Made by a program: the position numbers and the translations under genes | Notes under the pieces: model-generated | The model's database searches: none | Seen by the model: the letters and a program-made list of their open reading frames with translations, nothing else | What the model was told of the DNA's origin: nothing | Origin: Heterocephalus glaber | Taxonomy: Eukaryota; Chordata; Mammalia; Rodentia; Bathyergidae | DNA: 64,000 nt | Direction: 5' to 3' | Assembly: GCF_000247695.1 (NCBI RefSeq) | Contig: NW_004624730.1 | Coordinates: 34,330,808 to 34,394,807 of the forward strand | Shown here: positions 54,951-64,000 of the stretch, one piece after another | Numbering within the stretch: the stretch's first letter is position 1 | Layout of the letters: every line of letters starts with the position of its first letter

Positions 54951-55137
54951 GTATAATGGTTCTCATTCTCAAGTGTGCATCAGAATCCCTTGGAGGGCCT
55001 CTTCCAGTGTAGACTGCTGGGCCCTGGTTCCTAGAATTTAAAATTTGGTAGATGTGTGATGAAGCTCCAAAATTTCCATTCTACCTGGATCCAGGTGATT
55101 CTAGTGCCTGAAAGACCACACTTAGAGGATCACTGCC
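54951..55137. mobile_element. hAT-Charlie-type non-autonomous transposon fossil
   Basis: Starts near TAATGGTTCTCATTCTCAAGTG, contains CATCAGAATCCCTTGGAG, CTGGGCCCTGGTTCC and CAGGTGATTCTAGTGCC, and ends GGATCACTG. CCCCAAGT before and CCCCAGTG after are near-matching 8-mers. Class is clear to me; the exact MER family is not. Confidence 0.7.
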
Positions 55138-55291
55138 CCAGTGGATTCTAGAGACCAGGAAATAGATGTGAGAGACCTTGGAGTCTGTATCTGCCACAGG
55201 CAGGAATTTTTCACAAATGGCAACAGTGTTAGTAATGAATATAAAAGGCTCAAACTATGGGAAAATCCACCTCTACATATTACATCTTTTG

Positions 55292-55472
55292 TCAAGTGTG
55301 GTAGCACATGTATGTAATCCTAGCACACTGGGAGGCTGAGGCTGGAGGATTATGAGTTCAAGCCCAGCCTGGGCAACTTAGTGCCTTAGTGAGACCCTGT
55401 TTCAAAAAAAAAAAAAAAAATGGTTGGGAGTGTAGCTCAGTGTGAAGGCCTTGGGTTCAATCCCCGATACTA
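55292..55472 (+). mobile_element. B1-dID SINE
   Basis: GTGGTAGCACATGTATGTAATCC, GAGGCTGGAGGATTATGAG, CAGCCTGGGCAACTTAGTGCC, A-run, TGGGAGTGTAGCTCAGTGTG, CAATCCCCGATACT. Confidence 0.93.
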
Positions 55473-56074
55473 TACTCAATCAAAATACAATATCTTTCCT
55501 TCCTAGAGAGAAAATTAGTGTCTTAGCTTTCAAGATCTACTGTATCAGAAACACAGTTGACATGAAGAATATAGAAAAGTCACAAATTGTGCTATATTGT
55601 ACACTAATCCAGTGCTTGGCCTCCCTGGCTGGCACCTCTGCATCCTCCAGAGATTGCATCTAACCGCAAAAATTGGGCCCAGGCAGTAGGCTGAACTGGA
55701 ATCACTACAACTTCTATGCTGCATCTAAAATGTCATCCTTCCTTATAGAGATTTGTGTGGGATACTTCAAGAATTTCATCTGGAGCTTTCAATCATACCA
55801 CAGGCAGTTAAACTTGGCCCAGAGGAAAGAAAATCTTACAGTTTCTTGTAATCTTAGCCCCCAAGGACTGTTTCATTTTTATTCCACAGACAACTAAAAA
55901 TAAGATGCTTTTGTTCTTTAATTCATTTCGAATTATGACCTTTTCTCTTTGTCCTATATTGTTTGGGTTCCTATTGTCAAAAATACCATAGTCTTGGTTG
56001 CTTATGGAAAACAGAAATTAATTCCTTATAGTTCTGGGAGGTGAAAGTCCAAGTAATCAAACAAACAAACAAAA
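55473..56074. other. Unclassified sequence
   Basis: No element recognised. 55950-56040 (GGGTTCCTATTGTC, GTTCTGGGAGG) hints at a reverse MLT1, too short to call. Confidence 0.3.
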
Positions 56075-56135
56075 AAGGGCTGGGGATGTACCTCAATGTG
56101 AAGACCAGGCCTGAGTCAATTTCTGGTATGAAAGA
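56075..56135 (+). mobile_element. ID-like SINE, partial
   Basis: AAGGGCTGGGGATGTACCTCAATGTG and GAGTCAATTTCTGGTATG, the ID half of a B1-dID or an old ID, leading into a GAAA tract. Confidence 0.75.
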
Positions 56136-56218
56136 AAGAAAGAAAGGAAGGAAAAAAAGAAAGAAAGAAAGAAGGAAGAAAGGAAGGAAGGAAAGAAAGA
56201 GAAAGAAAGAAAGAAAGT
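56136..56218. repeat. (GAAA)n/(GGAA)n microsatellite
   Basis: Purine tract grown from the tail of the preceding SINE. The Lys/Arg/Glu-rich plus-strand ORF at 56041-56352 is its translation. Confidence 0.95.
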
Positions 56219-56320
56219 TAAATCAATGTACTTCCACAGACATCAACAAACTGTGCTTCAGGAAAAGCTCATCTGTCCTATTGGGACAAAGACTAATGAC
56301 ATTACCAATTATTGGTGGTC

Positions 56321-56471
56321 TTTTTGGGGGGGGGGGAGCTGGGTTTCATTAGGTAGTTCAGGCTGGCCTTGAACTCACTCTGTAGCCCAGGCTGGCCTTG
56401 AACTTGGGGCAATCTTCCTGCCACAGTCTTCCAAGAGCTAGGATTACAAGTGTGTGCCACGATGCTTGGTT
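56321..56471 (-). mobile_element. B1 SINE, antisense, G-run tail
   Basis: TCAGGCTGGCCTTGAACTCACTCTG, CCCAGGCTGGCCTTGAAC. A run of eleven G (56327-56337) replaces most of the T tail. GGTGGTC flanks both ends. Confidence 0.92.
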
Positions 56472-57860
56472 AGGTGGTCATTTTAGTCATTGGCAATGTT
56501 TGCTATGATTGTGCATAGATTTGGGGCATACTTTATGATGAACACTCTTGACTCTGTGTCCAGATAGTGCAAAGGCTGTTAGACTGTTGTTAAGAGTTAG
56601 GAAGAGGATGCATGTGACTATGATAGAAACAAAAGTGGAGAGAATAAACACTTAAAATGAAAACGAAATGATGAGAGTTGCATGTATGCAAGTGACAAAT
56701 TGTTTCACAGAAGGAATAGTTTTGAGGGACAAAAGAATCAGGCAGCAATTGAAGAGTTGGGCTTTTGCAATCAAGAATAATCAGCAAGAGATGAGGCAAA
56801 GTGATTAGCAAAGTGGAAAGTGTGGGCCATGGAGTTGGATGATCAGAATCAGCACAAATGTCCTTTACCCTGTGTTAATTCAGGAGGAGGCCCAGAGTTT
56901 ATTTGTGAACTTAAGGGCTAAATGTGTTTGTGGTAGACCAAGGCCAGTCCTGCCTGCAAAATAAGTGGAAAACTCCTACACCCTGCTGCCCAGGTGTAGA
57001 TAAGGAGAGATTGTCCCAGGCCGGGCACCACAAGCATTTCAAGGTCTGTAATCTGGACATTAGCCTGAATGAAGCAGCTCGGTGAGTAAGTAAATTTTTG
57101 CCTTATATGGTAGCATAAGTTGTTTCTGGTTGCTAATGTGGCTGGAAGTATGAAAGAGAGTAAGCCCACATTTCTGGGCTCCCCTGACCTCCCAGACATC
57201 TTACTCTCTTCAGGCTGCCAAGACCACCAAATTTATAGTGTCTCTGTAGAAAACAAAGGAGGCAATGGACAGCAGCATCTGCCTTACTTCATGTCTATCC
57301 TTTGCACTGGTTACACACAGCTTTGGAATAAATCAAAGTAAAGCATCTTTGAACTGAACTCAGAATGTCATTCTTGCCCATTCTCTTACCTAGACCAGAC
57401 TTCATAGTCTGACTGCGTGGGGTGACAGTCTTGCCAGGCAAGCACTTGTTAAAAGCCCTGAGTGGTCCATTAGTTCAAGGCCTGGCCCCATCTAAACTGT
57501 CAAATGAGTGCCAAGTGTGGGTATTATATCCACTGAAGTCAAGGGATTACTGCCTCAGTAGATTTTTTGTTATCCAATTTGGTGGAGAAAATGCTTGATA
57601 ATACATATGTATCAGTAGACAGGGGACAAGTGTGTCTGATTTAGAAGGTTTAAGAACATCCTAAATCCTAGTAGATAGAAATGTGTTCATTTATTATAAG
57701 CATAAATGGCTCTTGGTCACATTATACAGGGGCGGTGGGCCCCCCATCCCAAGTGCATGACCTCTCCTTTTCCCTCTGAGTCTCTCCTCAGGTACCTGTA
57801 CAAACCTGCAGAACCTGTTAAGGCACAGATTGAACTGTCTCACTCTATGCGATGTCTACC
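56472..57860. other. Unclassified sequence
   Basis: No repeat recognised with confidence. 57060-57340 has LTR-like features (GGTGAGTAAG, GGAATAAATCAAAG) but no clear ends. Confidence 0.35.
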
Positions 57861-57869
57861 AAAACTGGA

Positions 57870-58370
57870 CATGCGCACACCTTAACCAAGTAATTCCAAG
57901 TCTAGAAATTTATTCTACCGACACGCTTACTCACTTGTAAAATGACATACGTAAGGTTTTCATTGCAGTAATGTTTTACTAATAAGAGATTGGCAAAAAA
58001 GAAGAAAAAAAATTCCTAAATCCTGATTAACAGGAAACAGATTAAGTAAATTATGATACACCCATAAAATGTAAAAACTGAATGTAGTAAGAGGCATTAA
58101 CTTTCAAGATATATTAAATGAAAAAAGCAAGCTGCCTAAGAATGTGTACAATATGTTACAAATTGTGCAGAAGGTGGGGCAGAGGAAGTCTGTGTAAATG
58201 TGTGCTTTTTGCTTATGTATGCCTAAAACATTTCTAAAAGGATGTTGACCAGGGTGGGAAACTGAATGTCTAGGGGACTGAATTGGAGTTTTCATCATAC
58301 ATCCTTTTATACTTTTGAACCATGTGAACTTGTGAGCTATTTAGAAAATAAAATTAAAGACATGAGAGTA
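57870..58370 (+). mobile_element. Old L1 3' end, sense
   Basis: ACCTTAACCAAGTAATTCC, TCTAGAAATTTATTCTACCGACACG, TTCATTGCAGTAATG, TTAAGTAAATTATGATACACCC, AAATGAAAAAAGCAAGCTGCC and a final TATACTTTTGAACCATG are the expected L1M 3' order. Confidence 0.8.
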
Positions 58371-58492
58371 TGATAGTTATTTGGAAATATTTAAAATAAT
58401 TTTCTTTAGAAATAATAATCCTATCTTTATTGCCAGGGCCAAGATTCCTCTGGGAAGGGTGGAGTCAGTCTAGAGGCAGTTTTGGGGTTGAG

Positions 58493-58867
58493 TTGCTGCT
58501 ATGATCTAAATGATTGTGCCCATCCAAAATTCAGATGTTGAAATCCTAACTCCCAAGGTGATGATATTAGGAAGTGAGGCCTTTTTGAGGATGATCAGGT
58601 AAGGAGGGAAGAGACTTCATAGGATTAGTGCTCTTATAAAAGAGGTCCCAGAAAGCCAACTTTTTCCTTACATCATGTGAGAAGCAGCAAGAAAAGTGCT
58701 ATCTGTGAACCAGAACATGGGTCCTCACCAGACACCAAATCTACCAGAAACTTGGTCTTGGAATTCCTAACCCGCAGAACCATGAGAAATAAATTTCTAT
58801 TGCTTATAAGCTTCTCAGTTTATGGTGTTTGTTAGAGCCACCCAAGAAATTAAGGCAGATTAGTACA
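58493..58867 (+). mobile_element. MLT1-like LTR, sense
   Basis: AATTCAGATGTTGAAATCCTAACTCCC, GTGCTCTTATAAAAGAGG, CACCAGACACCAAATCTACC, GAGAAATAAATTTCTATTGCTTATAAGC: full-length MLT1, ending ...AGTACA. Confidence 0.9.
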
Positions 58868-58992
58868 TTCCTGACCAAATGTATGCCAGGCACTATAGGG
58901 CTTCCAGACACTAATAAAGTAACTTACAGTTGCACTACAATGTGGACACATCTAATACTACTGAACTGTACCCTTAAAAATGGTTTAAGATA

Positions 58993-59079
58993 GGGCCAGG
59001 GATTTAGCTCAGTGGTGTGGCACCTGCTTCGCAAGTGCAAGGTCCTGAGTTCGATCCTGGTACTGCCCCCCTACCCCCG
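58993..59079 (+). mobile_element. ID-like SINE, C-run tail
   Basis: GGGCCAGGGATTTAGCTCAGTGG, CGCAAGTGCAAGGTCC, GTTCGATCCTGGTACT, but the tail is CCCCCCTACCCCCG, not A-rich. Flanks AAATGGTTTAAGATA and AAATGGTTTCAGATA form a 15-bp duplication with one mismatch. Confidence 0.95.
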
Positions 59080-59102
59080 AAATGGTTTCAGATAGTAAGT
59101 TG

Positions 59103-59150
59103 TATGTGATGTTAGGCAAACACTTTACTACTGAGCTACATGCCAGCCCT
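59103..59150 (-). mobile_element. Old ID-like SINE fragment
   Basis: GTTAGGCAAACACTTTACTACTGAGCTACATGCC, the 5' part of an old antisense ID copy. Confidence 0.55.
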
Positions 59151-59954
59151 ACCACATTTAAAAAATAATAATTTAAAAAACAGAAAAACAGTCTACAATC
59201 TGCTTAGAGCCTGAATATGATCCAATATTTTACCTATAAAAGTACTCAACAAATATTTGATGAATGGAATACAGCCAGCAGTATAAAGAATGAAAATACT
59301 GTAAAATATAAAATGAAATTAAATCATTGCTATAAAAAAGTACAAGGCAAGTGAAAGAGAGTAGAAATAGGGACCATTAATTTTGATTAAAGGAATCAAG
59401 GATGTGTGCATTGTGATAGAAAGGAAAAAACTGGACGTTTTGGATCCTATAGTCTCAGGCTCCGTTTCCTGGCTTGAACATGTATTTATTTATTTATTTA
59501 TTTATTGGTAAAAAAATTTTTTTTCTGCTTCTTTGTATAAACGAGTTGATAAGATCAACTTTTCGGGTCTGCTGTTCATTGTAAATGAAATAATTAAAGC
59601 ATTTAGCAAGATGCTGGGCCCATAATAAGCGTTATGTGTGCTGGTCCCCTACTCACCCTTAGGGCAAACTTTGAAAAATGAGTAGAAACTTGACAGTCTG
59701 GAAAAAAGTCTAAGAAAAAGTCTAAGAAAAATTTCAACTTAAAGAACTATTACAATCGGATCAATCAAGCAAGGGAAGTCTTGGAAGTTATTAGAATTTT
59801 CATGAAAACTATTCAGGGAGCTTAAATACCTCTTTCATGTGGCTGAATGACATTGCAGAGGACCTGGATTTCCCCTTTGTTTTTTGCTTCTGCTCATTTT
59901 CTTTTGACTCCCAACAGCTTTGCTTTACTCTTTCAACAATCACCTTGCTCACCT
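59151..59954. other. Unclassified sequence
   Basis: AT-rich, with a TTTA microsatellite at 59482-59507. No element recognised. Confidence 0.35.
59482..59507. repeat. (TTTA)n microsatellite
   Basis: Six TTTA units. Confidence 0.9.
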
Positions 59955-60040
59955 CCACCTATGTGCTGGGGATCAAACCCAGGGCCTCAAGAATGCTAAG
60001 CAAGTGTTCTATTACTAAACTACATCCCCAGCTCCTCTCC
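59955..60040 (-). mobile_element. Old ID-like SINE
   Basis: ATGTGCTGGGGATCAAACCCAGGGCC, GCTAAGCAAGTGTTCTATTACTAAACTACATCCCCAGC; an old copy closer to classic rodent ID. Confidence 0.85.
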
Positions 60041-60199
60041 CCTCCTTTTTTTAAATATTAGAAGATAGACGCTATTCTTTGGACTATCATTACTTTTCAA
60101 GGTGGTAAGTGTGAAAGAATGCAAATTTTCTGAATTTCAGCACAGTTTCATAGAAATTAAGAGCTGGAAGAAACAAAGTTTCAAATTTAAAACAGGAAG

Positions 60200-60420
60200 C
60201 AGAGAGTTATTTCTTCCATTGAGACATCTACAAAGGAATTATAACATCTACTGTGTGGCCTATTAGGTACTTTATATGTAGTACTGTGATTTCTCACAAC
60301 TGCAAGGCAGGAATTAGCCTCATCTCTCACAGATGAGAAGAATAAAAAACAGAGCATTAAGTGTCTAGACTTAGCGGACCCAAAATTTGAAACCAAGGCT
60401 GATTTCAAAGGCCATAGTCT
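60200..60420 (-). mobile_element. MIR SINE
   Basis: TACTTTATATGTAGTACTGTG, TCATCTCTCACAGATGAGAAG and the following text follow reverse MIR. Confidence 0.7.
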
Positions 60421-61290
60421 TCCCTGTGTATTATCTTCTTTCTCAAAGCCCCGATTTTCTCTGGTCTTCCATCTTTAGCCTTATAGTGATGGTTGCAGTC
60501 TTTTGTTCTGGCAGCAGTAGAGTTTAGTAGAAAAGAGTGATTTGGGATTGGCCATTTATATAAACAAGAGAAATAGTACTACTGTTTGTTGGTCCCTGGA
60601 GTGGAATTTTATAAAAGACACCAAAGCTATTGGCTAAGTTATAAAAGCACATGAAAAGCATGGGTTCCAACAGATTGTCATCATGATTAATACTAAATCA
60701 GTGGATTTCCCTCTTCAAATTGTTTTGTTCTTAATGCTCCAGCTCATGTGACTGACCTCTTTCTGTTCTTTTGTTTAAATTTAGTTATGCAGTAAACAAA
60801 ATTATCACCATGCGGGAAAACATGGAGAATCTGTCCTCCACACTTAGGAGAAAAATGTATTGTTTTGAGAACTTTACAGTTGCACATATTTCATCCACTT
60901 GTTTCCTTAAAGCAATTGTTAAGCCTGCATGCTTTTTAGGCTGGTCGCTGCTTTAAATGCTGGTATGTATTCCTTAGTTTTTAAAAATATTTCAAGTACT
61001 ATTTGGAGGGCACAACAATTTTTAAACTAACTGTAAACAAATCAGAATGCAACTATAAGTAGAATGATTTCTCCAGGAGAGTTCTTTCCTTATAAGACTG
61101 TTTTAAGTGTGATAGTACAACTGCTTATTATTTTTCATTTAAGAAATGTTTCTCTCTAGTGGTCTGGTATAACTTTGTCATTGCTGCCTATACACACTAC
61201 TACCACTGTTACTATATTTATTATAGATACTTCTAAGGTAATTTTTTTCTTCTGGGGGAAGATGATACTTAAATGTTAAAAGGGGAGAGA
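60421..61290. other. Unclassified sequence
   Basis: No element recognised. An ORF of 61 codons at 60771-60956 follows a TTTTGTTTAAATTTAG tract; no domain recognised. Confidence 0.35.
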
Positions 61291-61329
61291 AAGATCATAG
61301 AATTTTTTTCTAGAATTATACAATATTTG

Positions 61330-61490
61330 TTGTGAGACTTGTTTTAGAGAACATTTATCTAAAGAATTCGTTTTATAGTTAAGGAAACTGAGACCTGGAG
61401 ATATCAATTTACGTAGCCAGAGTCACACAGCTGGGTCATCACAGAGACAGGACTGGAATCCATTTCTCCTGATTCTCAGGTTAAGATAGG
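61330..61490 (-). mobile_element. MIR SINE
   Basis: GTTTTATAGTTAAGGAAACTGAGACCTGG, AGTCACACAGCTGGGTC and GGACTGGAATCCATTTC: reverse MIR. Confidence 0.9.
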
Positions 61491-61740
61491 TTAATTCATC
61501 AAAGGAAGCAAGACGTATTTCCTATCTGTACTTTCACGGCCTAGACTTTTCTGTGCCTATTACATGCCTTCAACCTTTTTTTCTTTTTCAAATCCTTCCC
61601 CAAATCCAATCCTTACATGCCCTGATGCTTCTTCCTAGTAGAAAAATTTGTGCCCAAAATTCAAAGAAGTCACTGGGAGAGGGATTGCTTAATTCAAGAG
61701 ACTATACCTAGAAGGAATGTAAACAGCAATGGAAGGCAGG
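61491..61740. other. Unclassified sequence
   Basis: No element recognised. Confidence 0.3.
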
Positions 61741-61798
61741 GTTTTAAATTTTTTTAAATTTAATTTAATTTTGGGGGGTTCTTTTTGTTTCTTGTTTG

Positions 61799-61878
61799 TT
61801 TTTTGGTACCAGGGATTGAACTCGGGACCTTGTGCTTGCAAGGCAGGCCGCAGAACCACTGAGCTAAATCCCCGGCCC
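61799..61878 (-). mobile_element. ID-like SINE in a B1 tail
   Basis: Antisense, GGTACCAGGGATTGAACTCGGG, AGGCAGGCCGCAGAACC. It sits in the T-rich tail of the antisense B1 that follows at 61880; AATTTTGG-like text repeats on both sides. Confidence 0.95.
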
Positions 61879-61879
61879 A

Positions 61880-62026
61880 ATTTTTGGTTTTTTGATACAG
61901 GGTCTTACTATGTAGTTCAGGCTGGCTTTGAACTGTGTAGACCAGGCTAGCCTAGAACTTGGAGTGATCCTCCTGCCTCAGCTTCCTGAATGCTGGCATT
62001 ATAGGTATGCACCACCAAGCCCAGCA
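61880..62026 (-). mobile_element. B1 SINE, antisense
   Basis: GATACAGGGTCTTACTATG, TCAGGCTGGCTTTGAACTG, GACCAGGCTAGCCTAGAACTTGGAG, CCTGCCTCAGC. Confidence 0.93.
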
Positions 62027-62190
62027 AAGGAGATTTTTTTTTTTAAATTAGTTGGGAGAGGGGAGAGCTTAGTTGGTAAAGTGATTCTCAGCCTTTTAAA
62101 TAACCACCTAGGCTATTATTAACCACCTAACTCTCCAACCACTGGTGTATAAAGTCAGGCCTAAATTTTACAGTAAAAATGAGAACTACT

Positions 62191-62273
62191 GGGCCGGGGA
62201 TTTGGCTCAGTGGTTCTGGTGCCTGCCTCGAAAGTACAAGGTCCTGAGTTCGATCCCTGGTACCAAAAAAAAA
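62191..62273 (+). mobile_element. ID-like SINE
   Basis: GGGCCGGGGATTTGGCTCAGTGG, CTGCCTCGAAAGTACAAGGTCC, GTTCGATCCCTGGTACC with a pure A tail. Exact 16-bp AAAAATGAGAACTACT duplications at 62175-62190 and 62274-62289. Confidence 0.97.
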
Positions 62274-62289
62274 AAAAATGAGAACTACT

Positions 62290-64000
62290 ATTCCAGGATT
62301 GCTCTTCAAACCTGTAAAGAAACTAACATATTTATGGCCCTGTGCAGTTTCAAAAGCATGTGCACATCCATTATCCTCTCTGGGCCTTAAAGGACCATGT
62401 GAGTTCAGCAAGGTAATCTGTGTTACAGTTTAGAGGAAAAAAAAGAGGTTCAAAATTACAGAAACTTATTCACAGTTAACTCAAACCTAAGTTTTCCTAA
62501 TTCTATAAATCTCATGTACAATGTATTTCAACACTGCCTCCCAAAAAGCCCAACAGTTGGACATCACAGTTTTAGAAATTGTGGAAATTGGGTCAAAGCT
62601 GTTAATGTTAGATTGATATCATTTTAAGACACAATTTCCTAGGTGCTATGGCAACTGGGGTCAGAATATGGGGCACAAGCATACATTTTAGGTAGAGCTC
62701 AACTGGTTTAGATAGTGCACAGTTACTTGTTATTTTTATGAAATGCTTCTCCATTACATATACACAGAGTAACTCATTTGATGAGAAAGCTGATGTGAGA
62801 AACTGGGCTTCCTAATTTTAAACCCCAGTATGTGTCTTGCTGATCTTCTGCCCCAGTTCTCCATAGGATCTGTAAGAGCAAAGCTGAACAAACTTTTTTC
62901 AGACAGCCAGTTCTGCCTACCAAAAACGAGAGATAAGAGATGGGACTGAATTACTTGGGCTCTGTTAATCTTTCCAAACACAGATAAGCCATTTCCCTCT
63001 TGGGCAGAGAAAAGGAGGCAGGAGAGATGGGCCAGGAGGCCCTAGGAGTGGGAAGGTGTGTTCTGCCCTACCATAAGTAGAGATTATATGACTTAGTGTA
63101 GGTGAAACACTTCGGGCCTGGTATAGAGTCAGCATTTGATTAATGGAAGTTCTTTTAATTAAAAATCTACAGTTTTTTTTCTGGTTCCAGCTCCTCCATT
63201 AACTGTGTGATCCAAGGCAAGAGACCACATCTGTCTTGTATGCTGATAAATCTTCAGATGAAGACCAGTGCCTTGCATAGTACCTGCAAAAAAAAAAAAA
63301 TAGTAATAATGATGATGTCTATTGAATAAATTATCCTCTCTGAATTTGTTTCTTCATCTTTAAAGAATTTGATCTTGATGACATTTAAGTTTCTTCTTTG
63401 TTCTAATGATCTGATTCTATAATAGGAAGACTCAGCAAGTCTGTTACATCTCTGAGGTCTTTCTGGTTTTAAAAATAGAATGATTTGCTGCCGGCATTGG
63501 CATTTAGCTTTGTGTATTGAATTCCAATATTTAGAAAGGACAATTCACTTAGAATAGCAATATATGTAATTCTCCATTAATGTTTGGTTTTTGTTCCTAC
63601 TCTAAATATGCTAGTTAATTTTAATAAGCATTAGTGTATTCTTCCATTCCTTACCACATTTTTTTTAAACTTTCATTTTGGTGTAATAAAATGCTTGTCT
63701 CCAGGACTTAAATGTCACACAGCTTTGCTACTGTAAGGTGGTGTTTTCACTTTAAAAGTTTGACTTTTAGGGAACAAATTCAGTGTTGCCATACTTCCAC
63801 TTATTGCTTTAGAAAATACTTTCTTGCTTACTGACACAAGAGCAAAACTATTCTCCAATTGTTACCATATAATAGATGAGAAAATAGGCTCAGATGATAG
63901 TATGTCCAGAACACAACACTAATAAATTGCCTAGCCTAGTCCTGAGAATTTTTTAAGGTGCCTTTGTATTAAGATATTGGTACCTATAATCATAGGCTCC
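62290..64000. other. Unclassified sequence to the window edge
   Basis: No repeat or gene recognised with confidence. An A-run lies at 63288-63300. 63175-63290 has faint MIR-like words (TTAACTGTGTGATCCAAGGC). Confidence 0.35.

Noticed and set aside
56041..56352. 103-codon plus-strand ORF with Lys/Arg-rich core
   Set aside because: Crosses an ID fragment, a GAAA microsatellite and the edge of a B1; a composite of repeats.

Overview
The window is vertebrate nuclear DNA from a rodent. It carries many copies of two SINE types that together point to a non-murid rodent. One is a tRNA-derived ID-like SINE with box-A-like TTAGCTCAGTGG, box-B-like GTTCGATCCC and a GGTACC plus A-rich tail. The other is the B1-dID fusion SINE, a B1 monomer followed by an ID-like second half and an A-rich tail. 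From memory, B1-dID is reported from squirrel-, dormouse- and beaver-related lineages, so a beaver or another castorimorph is plausible, but the species is not resolved. B1, MIR, L2, L1, MaLR LTR and hAT/Tigger fossils fit a eutherian genome.

I found no protein-coding gene, tRNA gene, rRNA gene or CRISPR array that I can support. The open reading frames are short (about 60-126 codons), and most lie in repeats or low-complexity DNA. The window is best read as intergenic or deep-intronic sequence built by layers of transposon insertion.

Layout. 0-0.35 kb: antisense L1. 0.95-10.1 kb: a decayed sense-strand L1 split by MaLR LTRs, a MER5A-like hAT element, several retroviral LTRs and over a dozen SINEs, nested up to four deep. 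10.1-13.3 kb: unclassified DNA, B1, MIRs and a local tandem duplication. 13.3-16.6 kb: almost no recognisable repeats and the best place to look for regulatory DNA. 16.6-18.2 kb: antisense L1 5' part. 18.8-19.2 kb: L1 3' part. 20-22.7 kb: MIR, L2 and a pair of related 150-bp segments, one filled by a SINE. 25.5-29.6 kb: L2 and L1 fossils. 30.3-34.3 kb: MLT1, MIR and unique DNA. 36.5-38.1 and 45.3-47.2 kb: antisense L1 blocks, each split by an LTR. 43.1-44.6 kb: L2 with two SINEs. 48.35-49.4 kb: internally deleted Tigger-like DNA transposon. 50.36-50.53 kb: complete 165-bp inverted-repeat element. 51.5-53.9 kb: L2, LTRs and SINEs. 54.9-55.1 kb: second hAT-like element. 57.8-58.9 kb: L1 3' end and MLT1 LTR. 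59-64 kb: SINEs, MIRs and unique DNA.

The elements do not form a functional pathway. The value of the window is its insertion stratigraphy: target-site duplications and nesting give relative ages (L2, MIR, MER5 and Tigger, then L1M and MLT1, then MaLR and other LTRs, then B1 and B1-dID, then ID). All family names rest on recalled resemblance, not on a database search.
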